37,066 bases of DNA from Oscillospiraceae bacterium (GTDB lineage Bacteria; Bacillota; Clostridia; Oscillospirales; Ruminococcaceae): positions 1 through 37,066 of the forward strand of contig WRGW01000102.1 in the NCBI GenBank assembly GCA_009786985.1. The letters run 5' to 3'. Below the pieces are notes generated by a model. It saw nothing but the letters and a program-made list of their open reading frames with translations. It was not told the DNA's origin and ran no database searches. Position numbers and translations under genes: made by a program. This document shows, one piece after another, positions 16,601 to 25,024 of this stretch. Position 1 is the first letter of the stretch. Every line of letters starts with the position of its first letter.

Positions 16601-19600
16601 ACTGAGCTTTACAAACAAATCCATAAAAGCGGGATGGGCTAATACATCACGTTCTTTGGAAAGGGTTGGTTCGAGATACGCCGATAAGGTGAGGTTTCGT
16701 TTAAATCCAGAATTATTCTCCGCCGTAAAACTACGAATTTCTACTGGGCGTGCTTCGTCTAAGAATACGTCACACCTCATTTTCAAATCCTTGGCGTAAC
16801 AGAGATATTCTGACGTGTTTTGCGTAAAAATCACACAATTGTCGCTTTCTTGAACGCTGTTAGCTTTTTTTGCCGCCAACTTAGGGTGATTATAGAAAGC
16901 ATAAACACTCTCGCCAGAGTTTGGTGAATCGCCAGCGTTTTCGACAAAAGCATACAAACTCCCTCGCGGATTATACAAATCACAAGTTGGAAATAGTGCG
17001 GCTTTGCTATTATAGGCGTTTGCATTTTTATCGACATTAAACAAAGTCTGGCTAAAACCTAAGTCTGACGTGATAACTGACACCTGCCCGTTAGACAAAA
17101 CATTCAGCCTCGGATTAGAAAGCGAAAAGCCAGATGCCAGAATATCGGCATTCATTCGCATTTCTCGCTCTTCTTGACGTTCTGGAGGGGCTAAAACTGG
17201 TTCGCCCGCAATAATCTTTTCTTCCATGAGTTCGCCTGCCCTCTTCATTTTTTCATTGGTGATAAATAATTTTTGCATAATTCCATCATAGAGTGTATTG
17301 GCGATTGCACAAATGCTCATCCCCATATGATGTGCCATATGGCTTTTTACTACAGCATAACCAGAACCTACTCTGTGAGGTGTAAAGTCTGCCGCTTCAT
17401 AAAAACCGTAACGCTCATGACACAGCCCTAATTTTTCCATTTTAGCTAAGTTGTTATAACATCCGATTGGGTCGTATGACAATGCCAAAAAAGTCGAATA
17501 CGGAGAAACGACGTATTCTTTGTTTAATCCAGCTTTTAACCCGATATCTTGCACACCGTGAGCTTTATATTGATAGTTTAGATTACGGTCAAAAGCATAG
17601 AATCCGCTCTCGGAAATACCAAACGGTACATTAGTACTTTTAGTTCGTGAAACATTGCCACGTGCCTTACTGTTATTATCGCTATAGGAAACCATACCCT
17701 GTTCACTATGCTGTACTTGACAATGCAAACAGAACTTGAGTGCTTCATATTCCATGCTCCCCTCCTTTGAACTTAGTAACAGTTCCGGCATAAAGTATTC
17801 AAACATAGTCCCAGTCCAAGCTACTGGTGCGGCATATTTGCCCTTTTTGCCCATGACACGTCCTAAGTTTCGCCAATGCTTCTTGCTCGCTTGCCCTGAA
17901 GCGATTGCGTAATAACTAAGCATTCTCGCCTCTGACATTAAGAGGTCATAATGATGGTGTGAGAGTTTTTTTGCGTTCATGTCATAACCTATGCTGAACA
18001 AATTCTTGGCTTCGTTATAAAAAGGCACAAGCTCCGTTTCGTCGATTTGTTTTTGCAACCGTAAAATAAGCTGTGGCTCACAATCTTCATGTTTGAGAGC
18101 TTCGACTAATGCCACCAAACAGCAAACATAATTGCCTGAATCCACCGATGACACAAATTCGCTGATAACATCAAGATTATCAGTCGTGTACCAATTGCAA
18201 AGATTGCCGTGCCATTTATCCAACCTTTCGATAGTTTCGAGAGTACGCCCCACTCTAAGTTCCAATCCCGCTTTGTCTATAAATCCGAAAATATACGCCG
18301 CTACACAAGACAGCAAATACATTCCGATATTTGTAGGCGACGTTCGAGCGGCAACACGTTCAATCGGCGAGTACTGTACATTGTCTGGTGGTAGAAAATT
18401 GTGTTCTTCGGTAACATAGTCCTCATAAAACTGCCAAATCTGATGAGCGTTGTTCCCAAGCTCTTTACGAACGATTTCGGGAATGCGATATTTTGCATGA
18501 CCAGAAGTTTTATCACAATACAATATTACTGGCAGTGCTGACAAAAACAATACCGACATGACCACTGAAAAGACATTTCCAGAAGTCGCTGCTAATGCAA
18601 ATAATGCAATCGCTACAAGAGTAGCCCAAAACATATGCTTAGTTGCACCAAACGCACCTTTAGAGAATTTGCCGTCAAAAGCGGCAGCAGTTGTCCAGTC
18701 GAGCAGTTTACGTTTAGAGATGTTCATACGCCATAGAACTCTGCACAAAGCATCGAGTGCTACGAGCGCTTGTTTTGGCAACAACAAAACTTCCATCAAG
18801 CATTGTCTCATAAGCTGTTTAGTCTGCGACAATACTGGCGAATAAAACCTGCGATAATTAGAAAATTTCCTCCCTCTCACCATACTCGGCAAAAATCCAG
18901 TCAAGAAAGGCAGGATTACTGCGGCGAGTGCAAGTAGTTGCACAAAAAATATATTACCACCAGTGTAAAGAGGTAACAAAAACACAAAAAAACAGAGCAA
19001 AAGCGAAATCGGAGTAAGTGCACGGCGGACATTGTCGAACAGCTTAAATCGAGTAAGTGCCGTGAACCGCCTGTCAAACATATAACGTGCGTTTTGTAAA
19101 TCTCCCCTAAGCCAGCGATGGAGCCTCTTAAAATAAGCGTTGGAGGTGTCTGGAAAGCTATCCGAAAATTCCACATCACCAGCATATACAACACCGCAAA
19201 GCCCACCTTCAAGAATATCGTGCGAAAGGATTCGTTCGTTCGGAAACCTAAAATGTTCGCTACAACACGTTTTTAAGAACGTGTCAACATCCAACAAGCC
19301 TTTGCCAGTAAAAATGCCTTCAGAAAAACAGTCTTGATAAAACTCCCCAGCGAAGCTATCATAACTCGAAACACCAGCACAACCACCGTTTCCTACCATC
19401 GCACGGGAAAAACCAGTCTTAAGCGACGACGCTAAACTTGTAGTAATTCTTGGCGCAATAATGCCTATTTGTTTATGACAAGGGTGCATAGCAATTCCGA
19501 CAAGTTCAGAAATGCTATCCATAAGCGGAACCGTGTCATAATCAAGGGCGACAATATATCGAATGTCTGTGAGTGCTGAAAAATCGCCAATAATTTCGCT

Positions 19601-20986
19601 AAAATCGCTCCGTGATTGCGGAAAGTCGCCGATTCGTAATAGTTTCATCAACGATTCGATTGCACCACGCTTACGTTCCCTCCCCTGATAACAACGGCTG
19701 GTTTTGGAATATTCACGATTTCGGATTAACGCAACATAACCAGCACGAGTAAATGCCTCACGAACAGCCTCGGTGATTTTTTCATCCGCTGTGTCATCTG
19801 GAGAAACCTTATTGGCTTTGAAATCACATAAAGCCGCAAAACAAAGATTAGGAGAAAAACCATTCTTAGAATTTTTAAGTCGTGCTAAATCCAATTTCTT
19901 TATCAGAGGTGTCACATCTTCTGGAGAAGTCAGCAGAGTAGAAATTACACACAAGGTTTTAGCGTTCGATGGAATTTCGCCTTTCAAGTCAACCTGCGGC
20001 AAAGGAATGCGCGCTTTGACTTTTTTAGACAAAGCTCTCGAAACACTCAAATCTAAAATAGGCTTGACGACTGCAAAAGCTGGCAAAAATAGTAGCGGCG
20101 AGAGCCCGAAAGCCGAGCGTAATCGTAGTGTGCCGTCGCTCAAAAACCATACCGATGCACAGACTAATAGCGTAAGAATCAGCGTGTAGAAAAAAAGTTC
20201 AGAGATATACTGGGACGGGCTTGATAGCGGGAACAGCTTATAATAATCGCTGGTAATCACCTCTCCAATGTGGCGATTTTTTGTCCGTGCAAGATTAACG
20301 TATTCACGCGAAAGACGTGATTCATTAACCCCGCCCTTGATTGTTACCGACAGTTTTCGTTGATTTCGCCCACCCCTGCCTCTATTATTAACACAAGCAT
20401 CGGCGATTTCTGCCGTCATCTTACGATACAGAGATTTAGTTTCACTCGTCAACTCTTGATAAAGCGTGTCCTCAGCGTAAACACGGTCAAGCGGGTTGAA
20501 TTCACGGCAGATTTTTTCAGTGTCGAGTAACGTAAGTGCCCCTAATTTAGCACCACACTCACCATAATCACCAGAAGTAGCCAACGTTTCAGAATCAATC
20601 GCTGCAAAAGCCTTGTCCAACACAACAAACTTAGCTTGCCAGCAGAAACTTTCAACGTCCATAGAAGTAAGCTCTTTTTGCGTCGAAAGAAAAGTAAGGC
20701 ATTCGCAAACGGTTTCTTCGTTGATTTCGCTAAGCTCCGCAATCGCCAAACCGACCGCTGGAATCGGACGGTAGTTGTCACCGCCAGCGTTGTTGCCTTT
20801 AATTTCGGTCATATGAATGCGAAAATCTTTGTGTGACTTCGCTAAAACGCCGATTTCTTTTTCCAAAAGTCGCTTTTCTTTGATTTCGCCACTGTTTTTT
20901 AAAACCTTTCGCATAAATTTTATACGCGGGTGAAGCGATGTAACCGATTTTAAAGTCCATTTGTTGTAAATCATTTCCGTATTCAC
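13625..20986 (-). CDS. NdvB/Cgs-like cyclic beta-1,2-glucan synthase (glycosyltransferase region plus GH94 phosphorylase-like C-terminus), 2453 aa
   Basis: GT region (YIVALDYDTVPL, RLHRWLRGDLQNARYM) with several TM segments; GH94-type motifs (SRTGFYQNSGAYGFRDQLQD, GGGDWCDGYNRVG, GESVWLSMFYA); GTG start. Confidence 0.85.
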   Translation of the reverse strand: MNTEMIYNKWTLKSVTSLHPRIKFMRKVLKNSGEIKEKRLLEKEIGVLAKSHKDFRIHMTEIKGNNAGGDNYRPIPAVGLAIAELSEINEETVCECLTFLSTQKELTSMDVESFCWQAKFVVLDKAFAAIDSETLATSGDYGECGAKLGALTLLDTEKICREFNPLDRVYAEDTLYQELTSETKSLYRKMTAEIADACVNNRGRGGRNQRKLSVTIKGGVNESRLSREYVNLARTKNRHIGEVITSDYYKLFPLSSPSQYISELFFYTLILTLLVCASVWFLSDGTLRLRSAFGLSPLLFLPAFAVVKPILDLSVSRALSKKVKARIPLPQVDLKGEIPSNAKTLCVISTLLTSPEDVTPLIKKLDLARLKNSKNGFSPNLCFAALCDFKANKVSPDDTADEKITEAVREAFTRAGYVALIRNREYSKTSRCYQGRERKRGAIESLMKLLRIGDFPQSRSDFSEIIGDFSALTDIRYIVALDYDTVPLMDSISELVGIAMHPCHKQIGIIAPRITTSLASSLKTGFSRAMVGNGGCAGVSSYDSFAGEFYQDCFSEGIFTGKGLLDVDTFLKTCCSEHFRFPNERILSHDILEGGLCGVVYAGDVEFSDSFPDTSNAYFKRLHRWLRGDLQNARYMFDRRFTALTRFKLFDNVRRALTPISLLLCFFVFLLPLYTGGNIFFVQLLALAAVILPFLTGFLPSMVRGRKFSNYRRFYSPVLSQTKQLMRQCLMEVLLLPKQALVALDALCRVLWRMNISKRKLLDWTTAAAFDGKFSKGAFGATKHMFWATLVAIALFALAATSGNVFSVVMSVLFLSALPVILYCDKTSGHAKYRIPEIVRKELGNNAHQIWQFYEDYVTEEHNFLPPDNVQYSPIERVAARTSPTNIGMYLLSCVAAYIFGFIDKAGLELRVGRTLETIERLDKWHGNLCNWYTTDNLDVISEFVSSVDSGNYVCCLVALVEALKHEDCEPQLILRLQKQIDETELVPFYNEAKNLFSIGYDMNAKKLSHHHYDLLMSEARMLSYYAIASGQASKKHWRNLGRVMGKKGKYAAPVAWTGTMFEYFMPELLLSSKEGSMEYEALKFCLHCQVQHSEQGMVSYSDNNSKARGNVSRTKSTNVPFGISESGFYAFDRNLNYQYKAHGVQDIGLKAGLNKEYVVSPYSTFLALSYDPIGCYNNLAKMEKLGLCHERYGFYEAADFTPHRVGSGYAVVKSHMAHHMGMSICAIANTLYDGIMQKLFITNEKMKRAGELMEEKIIAGEPVLAPPERQEEREMRMNADILASGFSLSNPRLNVLSNGQVSVITSDLGFSQTLFNVDKNANAYNSKAALFPTCDLYNPRGSLYAFVENAGDSPNSGESVYAFYNHPKLAAKKANSVQESDNCVIFTQNTSEYLCYAKDLKMRCDVFLDEARPVEIRSFTAENNSGFKRNLTLSAYLEPTLSKERDVLAHPAFMDLFVKLSYNEDEKLFIAKRKSRDSNDETVMVTGFAEPIDLTYSFDREAVIARNGGIFSSLDKAGERSNSSIDVPAPCILIKADFALDANQTKTAFMFTCYAESVDEALRLARETRAKHKSHKLEPSEDISSPLVSNTIYGRITRRVLGKILYAPQSTILQKKAVSANDLDYRVLWKYGISGDIPILVYAPDIQDKSGKLNGIDAVIEMKKSLSLCQIEFDLVLLYENEKQRTLYEELRGEINTDAYILDRNTLPTHDLNLLYAAAALVLNSSEVLRFDPPANGKAGKPMASVVLPLNKAMRVKQTSPVAAGNYVCEERSDYGLPPWSNVLCNSRFGTLVSDKSLGFTWALNSRECKLTPWSNDLRSDNRGEMLVLKTKGVDGELFDLIDGSRATFAPNAADYSGIVANSIQADTSVRVYERGMGKRVTLQLTNHTDVVKQIEIAYYTEPVIGVERTPTSIAARLLKPEVSDNTLIIRNPSNGSLSGAMTLSCSAKARFLTNKSAFWSGDWRAVSSPTPHSNMVGVVVTKIELPPKHSEKIKFILAFTQNMNEPLTMEKALKRKKGIIALKSKEINSGNPQLDELFAHWLPWQVVGGRMWSRTGFYQNSGAYGFRDQLQDCLAAVILGKRGQLVAKTQILRCCTAQFLEGDVMHWWHDLLTSRKGVRTRYSDDLLWLPYVVADYIELTGDTSLLQIKTHYSTAPLLKEHEHEIYSEVEHSELKESVYQHAKRALEKAFNQSDRGLLLIGGGDWCDGYNRVGVDGKGESVWLSMFYAMTARKFAKIAELMDDVAFGVELEGNASDLIEKVDQLAWDGEHYLRAFYDDGTAMGGYTEGSENQNTPAPACKIDLLPQAFSVLAKMPDSARVNQAINSALRDLYDSEHRIIKLFSPPFQSGESPKDPGYVQSYPAGVRENGGQYTHAAVWLALACHRLGMKEKAKELIASLSPAGRGKEYKCEPYYLAADIYTNPKAYARGGWSLYTGSAGWYYRAMAEIFAE

Positions 20987-21046
20987 TGTACAAAATCCCC
21001 TTATTTGTTGTATTATTAGCTGATTATTTAGTAGTTTTGGCTAAGA

Positions 21047-21076
21047 TTTTCTAAAAATACAAATTTTTTAGAAAAA
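21047..21076. repeat. AT-rich inverted repeat upstream of the 21.2 kb cassette
   Basis: TTTTCTAAAAA-TACAAA-TTTTTTAGAAAA. Confidence 0.5.
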
Positions 21077-21080
21077 AGGC

Positions 21081-21109
21081 TTGATTTTTTTGAATAAACA
21101 GTGTATAAT
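21081..21109 (+). promoter_or_regulatory. SigA-type promoter of the 21.2 kb cassette
   Basis: TTGATT-17 nt-TATAAT about 100 nt upstream of the ATG at 21208. Confidence 0.75.
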
Positions 21110-21207
21110 GTTCTTTAATCTAATATTATAATTTTATAATTTAATTTTTTCGGAACACGGAACACTTTATTGTTATTCATTTAGGTGAAGGAGAAATATA
21201 CAAACAT

Positions 21208-22035
21208 ATGAATTACATCAAAAAATTATCATTGATTTTAGTTTATGTTATCGCTTTGAATTTCGTCGGACATAACTCAATAGCAGTTAGTGCGGTAAGT
21301 TCAACACAAATGCAAGAGAGCATTTTCGTTGATGGTGTTGAATACATAAGCACCATAAACTATGAGGGTTACACGGTTGTTTATGCTGTTGATGGCTCTC
21401 TTAGGTTGTATCTCTCGCCGTACGGAGAGGTAACTGTAATTGCTGAAACCGAAAATGGAAGCACTGATGAGGTTTTTATTGAAATAGAAGAGCTTTCACA
21501 TGAGGAAGTTGAAGCCACGGTATACTATGATAGTATAGCTGTTGTGGAAATAGATTGTTTCGAGGATATAGGATTGGGAGAGTACACAGGACAGGCGGCG
21601 GCAGGGGCGTTACTTCCTGCTACTGTATCGCTTTCAACGGTTCTTATAGCTCTATTGCTCGCCGCAGGTGCGGTTGTAATCGCTGGTTTGACTGTTTACG
21701 CTGTTAGCGTGGCGATAGACATAGTCAGAAGAAGATTTAATGATTGGCAAACAAGAGTATTCCCTGCGTCTCAAGTGCCGTTGTTAGGTATAGTAATGGC
21801 CGTTACACCAGTTACAAGGGAAAGAGCGATTTCTGGAATTAGGAGCGGTCGCAGTTTTTATACCAACAGAAGAGCGGAATCACGTGTGCTTGTTAATAGT
21901 GCTGGTTTAGGTGTTCGTGGTCCCGAAAACCATAGTCGCAATTCTTTTGGGATTAGGCGAGTGGGAGTGTTTTATTGGCATTACCACACTGGAAATCGCA
22001 ATGGAGCTCATGTTTGGTATGGTTCGCCAGTATGA
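21208..22035 (+). CDS. Secreted/membrane toxin-like protein: signal peptide, extracellular region, Ala/Gly-rich hydrophobic segment, His-rich C-terminus
   Basis: Signal-like MNYIKKLSLILVYVIALNFVGHNSIAVSA; hydrophobic LLPATVSLSTVLIALLLAAGAVVIAGLTVYAVSVAIDI; C-terminus GVFYWHYHTGNRNGAHVWYGSPV. Confidence 0.6.
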   Translation: MNYIKKLSLILVYVIALNFVGHNSIAVSAVSSTQMQESIFVDGVEYISTINYEGYTVVYAVDGSLRLYLSPYGEVTVIAETENGSTDEVFIEIEELSHEEVEATVYYDSIAVVEIDCFEDIGLGEYTGQAAAGALLPATVSLSTVLIALLLAAGAVVIAGLTVYAVSVAIDIVRRRFNDWQTRVFPASQVPLLGIVMAVTPVTRERAISGIRSGRSFYTNRRAESRVLVNSAGLGVRGPENHSRNSFGIRRVGVFYWHYHTGNRNGAHVWYGSPV

Positions 22036-22319
22036 TTATTCGTCTTGAGCTTGAAATGGGAGTAGAACGTTGGCTTATCGAAGTTCCAGATGAAGTAGCT
22101 CTAAGTGCGAAAAAGCACCAAAAAAAGTTTTTGAACTTTGTATACAAAGCTAAAAATGGGTTTTACAATGGTGGCGGTGTTTGCTTTGGGCTTGCCGATT
22201 TTGTAAAATGGTTAGATGAATACATTCTTAAAAAGAGTGTTACCAAAGCCAAAGTGGTTTCTACAAATGACCAAAAGCTATTTGATGAAAAAAATGATTG
22301 TCCTACCCTTTATTTTTGA
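22032..22319 (+). CDS. Small hypothetical protein, paralogue of the next gene (candidate immunity protein)
   Basis: ATGA overlap with the previous stop; MIIRLE...IEVPDEVA...DFVKWLDEYILKKSVTKAKVV aligns with the next ORF. Confidence 0.65.
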   Translation: MIIRLELEMGVERWLIEVPDEVALSAKKHQKKFLNFVYKAKNGFYNGGGVCFGLADFVKWLDEYILKKSVTKAKVVSTNDQKLFDEKNDCPTLYF

Positions 22320-22322
22320 TTT

Positions 22323-22685
22323 ATGATTGTACGATTTGACACCTGTCCAGGACTATACTTGGCAGAAGTTCCTAAAAAAATTGCTACTGAAATATACGAT
22401 TATCACGAGCGTTTTGGAAAATGGTTGTGTGGTGACCATTTTTTGAAACTTAGCAATTCCAAGGAAATCATAATAAACGATGAATACAAAGCGGCTCAAA
22501 TTGAATACCAAAAAGCTATGAACAAAAGAAAAAAGAAATTTCTCGAAGTTCAAGATTTTATTGATTGGCTCAATGATTATCCTTTGAAAAATAGTTCTCA
22601 AAAAGCTAAAATCGTTCTTGAGTATGATGGTAAAAGCAAGGACGAGAGGTTTTTTGATAAAGACGTAATTGAGGTTTTGGTTTAG
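22323..22685 (+). CDS. Small hypothetical protein, paralogue of the preceding gene (candidate immunity protein)
   Basis: MIVRFD...AEVPKKIA...DFIDWLNDYPLKNSSQKAKIV; starts 3 nt after the upstream stop. Confidence 0.65.
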   Translation: MIVRFDTCPGLYLAEVPKKIATEIYDYHERFGKWLCGDHFLKLSNSKEIIINDEYKAAQIEYQKAMNKRKKKFLEVQDFIDWLNDYPLKNSSQKAKIVLEYDGKSKDERFFDKDVIEVLV

Positions 22686-22687
22686 TT

Positions 22688-23350
22688 ATGATTAAAAAAA
22701 CCGACATAGCCAAGAAAACATTAAAAATAATGCTTTATGTATTGCCAATCGTTTTTATTTTTGCTTTTGTTTGGTTATACAACTCTTTTGTTTTTATTAC
22801 AACTGCGTCATACTCTGGGAGTATTGGAATAATTGATTTTCCTTTGAGTTATGTGCCTTATAATGTTGTTTACTACAGTCAAGATGGAAGCTCTTTTATC
22901 TCTGAAAATGAAACTCATGGAGACAGCCTTATTGATTTTCTTAGAGATTATAATTTTAGAGGAACTATTTATTACTTTCCCGCAAAAAATGATGACGGCA
23001 TAATAACCACAGAAAACATAATTTGTGGGTTAGAGTGGCTTATTTCCAACGAGATCACAAGAATAAATATTAGTTTAAGTTCGGCACTTAGAAACGATGA
23101 ATTGCAAGAGTTTATAAACAATAATCCCGAAATTGTTATATATGCAAGCTATAATAATCAACTAAATACACTTGATTTTCCCGCAATGTATGAAAATGTT
23201 ATTGGTAGTGGAAGCGACAGCAGAATTCAATACAAAGATATTGATAGACATTACCGCACAAATAAAATAGTAATGACTAATAGGAACGGAATAAATCGTT
23301 TTGCTGGAAATTCTTTTTTGTCTTTAGTGACTATGCTGAACGCAGAGTGA
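22688..23350 (+). CDS. Membrane-anchored miniature subtilase-like (S8) protein
   Basis: N-terminal TM; collinear subtilase-like motifs GSIGIID(50)FPLS, ETH(77)GDSLIDF, ITTENIICGLEWLISNEITRINISLS, EIVIYASYN(156), FPAMYENVIGSGS, AGNS(209)FLSLV. Confidence 0.7.
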   Translation: MIKKTDIAKKTLKIMLYVLPIVFIFAFVWLYNSFVFITTASYSGSIGIIDFPLSYVPYNVVYYSQDGSSFISENETHGDSLIDFLRDYNFRGTIYYFPAKNDDGIITTENIICGLEWLISNEITRINISLSSALRNDELQEFINNNPEIVIYASYNNQLNTLDFPAMYENVIGSGSDSRIQYKDIDRHYRTNKIVMTNRNGINRFAGNSFLSLVTMLNAE

Positions 23351-23503
23351 AAATTTCACATAAATTTTGTGTCAAAACTGCATTTTATTGATAAGAATTA
23401 CATAACAAAACCCAAACAAAATGTACGTAAACGGAGCTGTAGGACTTATCGTCAATAACATATAAGTCTTTATATAATTGCATAATAAGAGGTATAAGTC
23501 AAC

Positions 23504-24166
23504 GTGAGTAATAAAACTGCTTTAATTGTTACAATCATAGTCGCAGTACTCGCTGTGGGTGCTGTAGGATTTACTATTTTTGTATTAGGTAATGGTGGAG
23601 GGGTTCAAAACCTCGGCGGCAATGATTTAGAGGGTGTATTTATTCCAGATGAGGATTTGGTCGCTGAACTTGAATCTGTAGTGGAACAGTTAGTCTACAA
23701 CAACGCCGAAGTGTTTAGGTTATTCAACACAAAAGCGTTTGAAGATACACACTTTGAGCATGAACCATACGGCAATGAACCAGAAGATGGGTTTAGAACA
23801 TTAAGACAAGAAGTTATTCCAAACTTTGAAACGGTAGACGAAATATTTGCATTAGTAGACGCTACTTTCGCCCAAGAATACGCAAGCATAATCAAAAACG
23901 ATGACACAAGAACTGGTGGCGAAGGTCCGGTGTACACCGAACGTGTAGCACAACCAGATAGAATAGGCGTAAATATCTACTTTGACCCCCTCGATGATTC
24001 ACGTGTATGGGGGGCTGTAGAAATCGACTTAGAGTATGAGAGTGAGAATGAAGCGTTATTGATTCTCACACCAGCAGGCGGAGACGAAAGCCAATCCAAA
24101 CACTCACGCATTATAAGGGAATCAGACGGATGGCGACTTGAAAATTTGATTCAGATTTATTCATAG
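23504..24166 (+). CDS. N-terminally membrane-anchored extracytoplasmic protein of unknown function
   Basis: GTG start with AAGAGG upstream; single N-terminal TM; acidic extracellular domain; just upstream of the ATP synthase genes. Confidence 0.6.
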   Translation: MSNKTALIVTIIVAVLAVGAVGFTIFVLGNGGGVQNLGGNDLEGVFIPDEDLVAELESVVEQLVYNNAEVFRLFNTKAFEDTHFEHEPYGNEPEDGFRTLRQEVIPNFETVDEIFALVDATFAQEYASIIKNDDTRTGGEGPVYTERVAQPDRIGVNIYFDPLDDSRVWGAVEIDLEYESENEALLILTPAGGDESQSKHSRIIRESDGWRLENLIQIYS

Positions 24167-24197
24167 GAAGGGTTAGGGGCTTACCCCTTACTTGAAA

Positions 24198-24464
24198 ATG
24201 AAAAAAAATTCGTGGTTTAGGGTCTATTCAGTTGTTGGACAACTTACGTGGTTAGTATTATCGCCACTACTGCTATTCATTGGTGGTGGGGCGTGGTTAG
24301 TACACCGTTTCAACTGGGATAGTCGCATTATAATAGTATTCGTATTATTAGCATTAGCGTTCGCAGGAGCAGGAGTATGGTCATTCGCCCAAAAGTTTAT
24401 GAACGAATACGCTGACCTCAAGAAAAAGCCACCTAAAATAGATAGCGATGATTATGATTATTAA
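24198..24464 (+). CDS. AtpZ/AtpI-family small membrane protein
   Basis: Two TM segments (VVGQLTWLVLSPLLLFIGGGAWLV, IIIVFVLLALAFAGAGVW), position at the head of the atp operon. Confidence 0.75.
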   Translation: MKKNSWFRVYSVVGQLTWLVLSPLLLFIGGGAWLVHRFNWDSRIIIVFVLLALAFAGAGVWSFAQKFMNEYADLKKKPPKIDSDDYDY

Positions 24465-24996
24465 ACCAGACAAAACTGACAAGTTCAAAAAACCACGTGA
24501 ACCCGCAGTAGAAATCATGTTTGTCGAACTAAAAAAACTACTCAAAACAACCATCATCTGCAACATAATTGTAATACTCGCAGGTGTCGGCTATTATACA
24601 TTATTTACAGAACTCACTGAGTTTACCACGGCAACATTACTTATGTTCTTTGGCGGGCTTTTGCTCGGAAACGTAGCAAGCTTAGGCAACTTCTGCTTTC
24701 TCGGATTCAAAGCCGCACGCATTATCAGAAGCAAAAACTCACGATACGCACAAATCTACTCGACTGGTAGTTTTTTCATACGATATTTCGGGGCATTTGT
24801 GTTGTTTGGTGTATTGATAAGGCTAAACCTTATCAACCCAATTACAGTGGTAGTTCCGCTGTTTTATCCTAAAATCCATTACACGATTGAGGCTATTTTT
24901 ATAAAACCGCCTGAAATCGATGTAAAAAAGTTAAAGGTCATAAAAGACGAAAAAAACGTTCTGGAATCAAATGCAGAATTTGACGAAAATCCATAA
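24448..24996 (+). CDS. atpI: ATP synthase subunit I-like membrane protein
   Basis: Four-TM pattern, directly upstream of atpB, overlaps the preceding gene. Confidence 0.65.
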   Translation: MIMIIKPDKTDKFKKPREPAVEIMFVELKKLLKTTIICNIIVILAGVGYYTLFTELTEFTTATLLMFFGGLLLGNVASLGNFCFLGFKAARIIRSKNSRYAQIYSTGSFFIRYFGAFVLFGVLIRLNLINPITVVVPLFYPKIHYTIEAIFIKPPEIDVKKLKVIKDEKNVLESNAEFDENP

Positions 24997-25024
24997 AAAA
25001 TAAGTAAACGAGGTATTATTGGTT

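Noticed and set aside
13962-20836. Numerous 60-138-aa ORFs antisense to the NdvB-like gene
   Set aside because: No ribosome-binding sites or recognisable domains; expected by chance opposite a 7.4-kb gene.
21975-22031. Longer start for the first small paralogue (MALPHWKSQWSSCLVWFAS...)
   Set aside because: That segment overlaps the C-terminus of the toxin-like gene in another frame; the ATGA-overlap start at 22032 gives the N-terminus matching the paralogue (MIIRL vs MIVRF).
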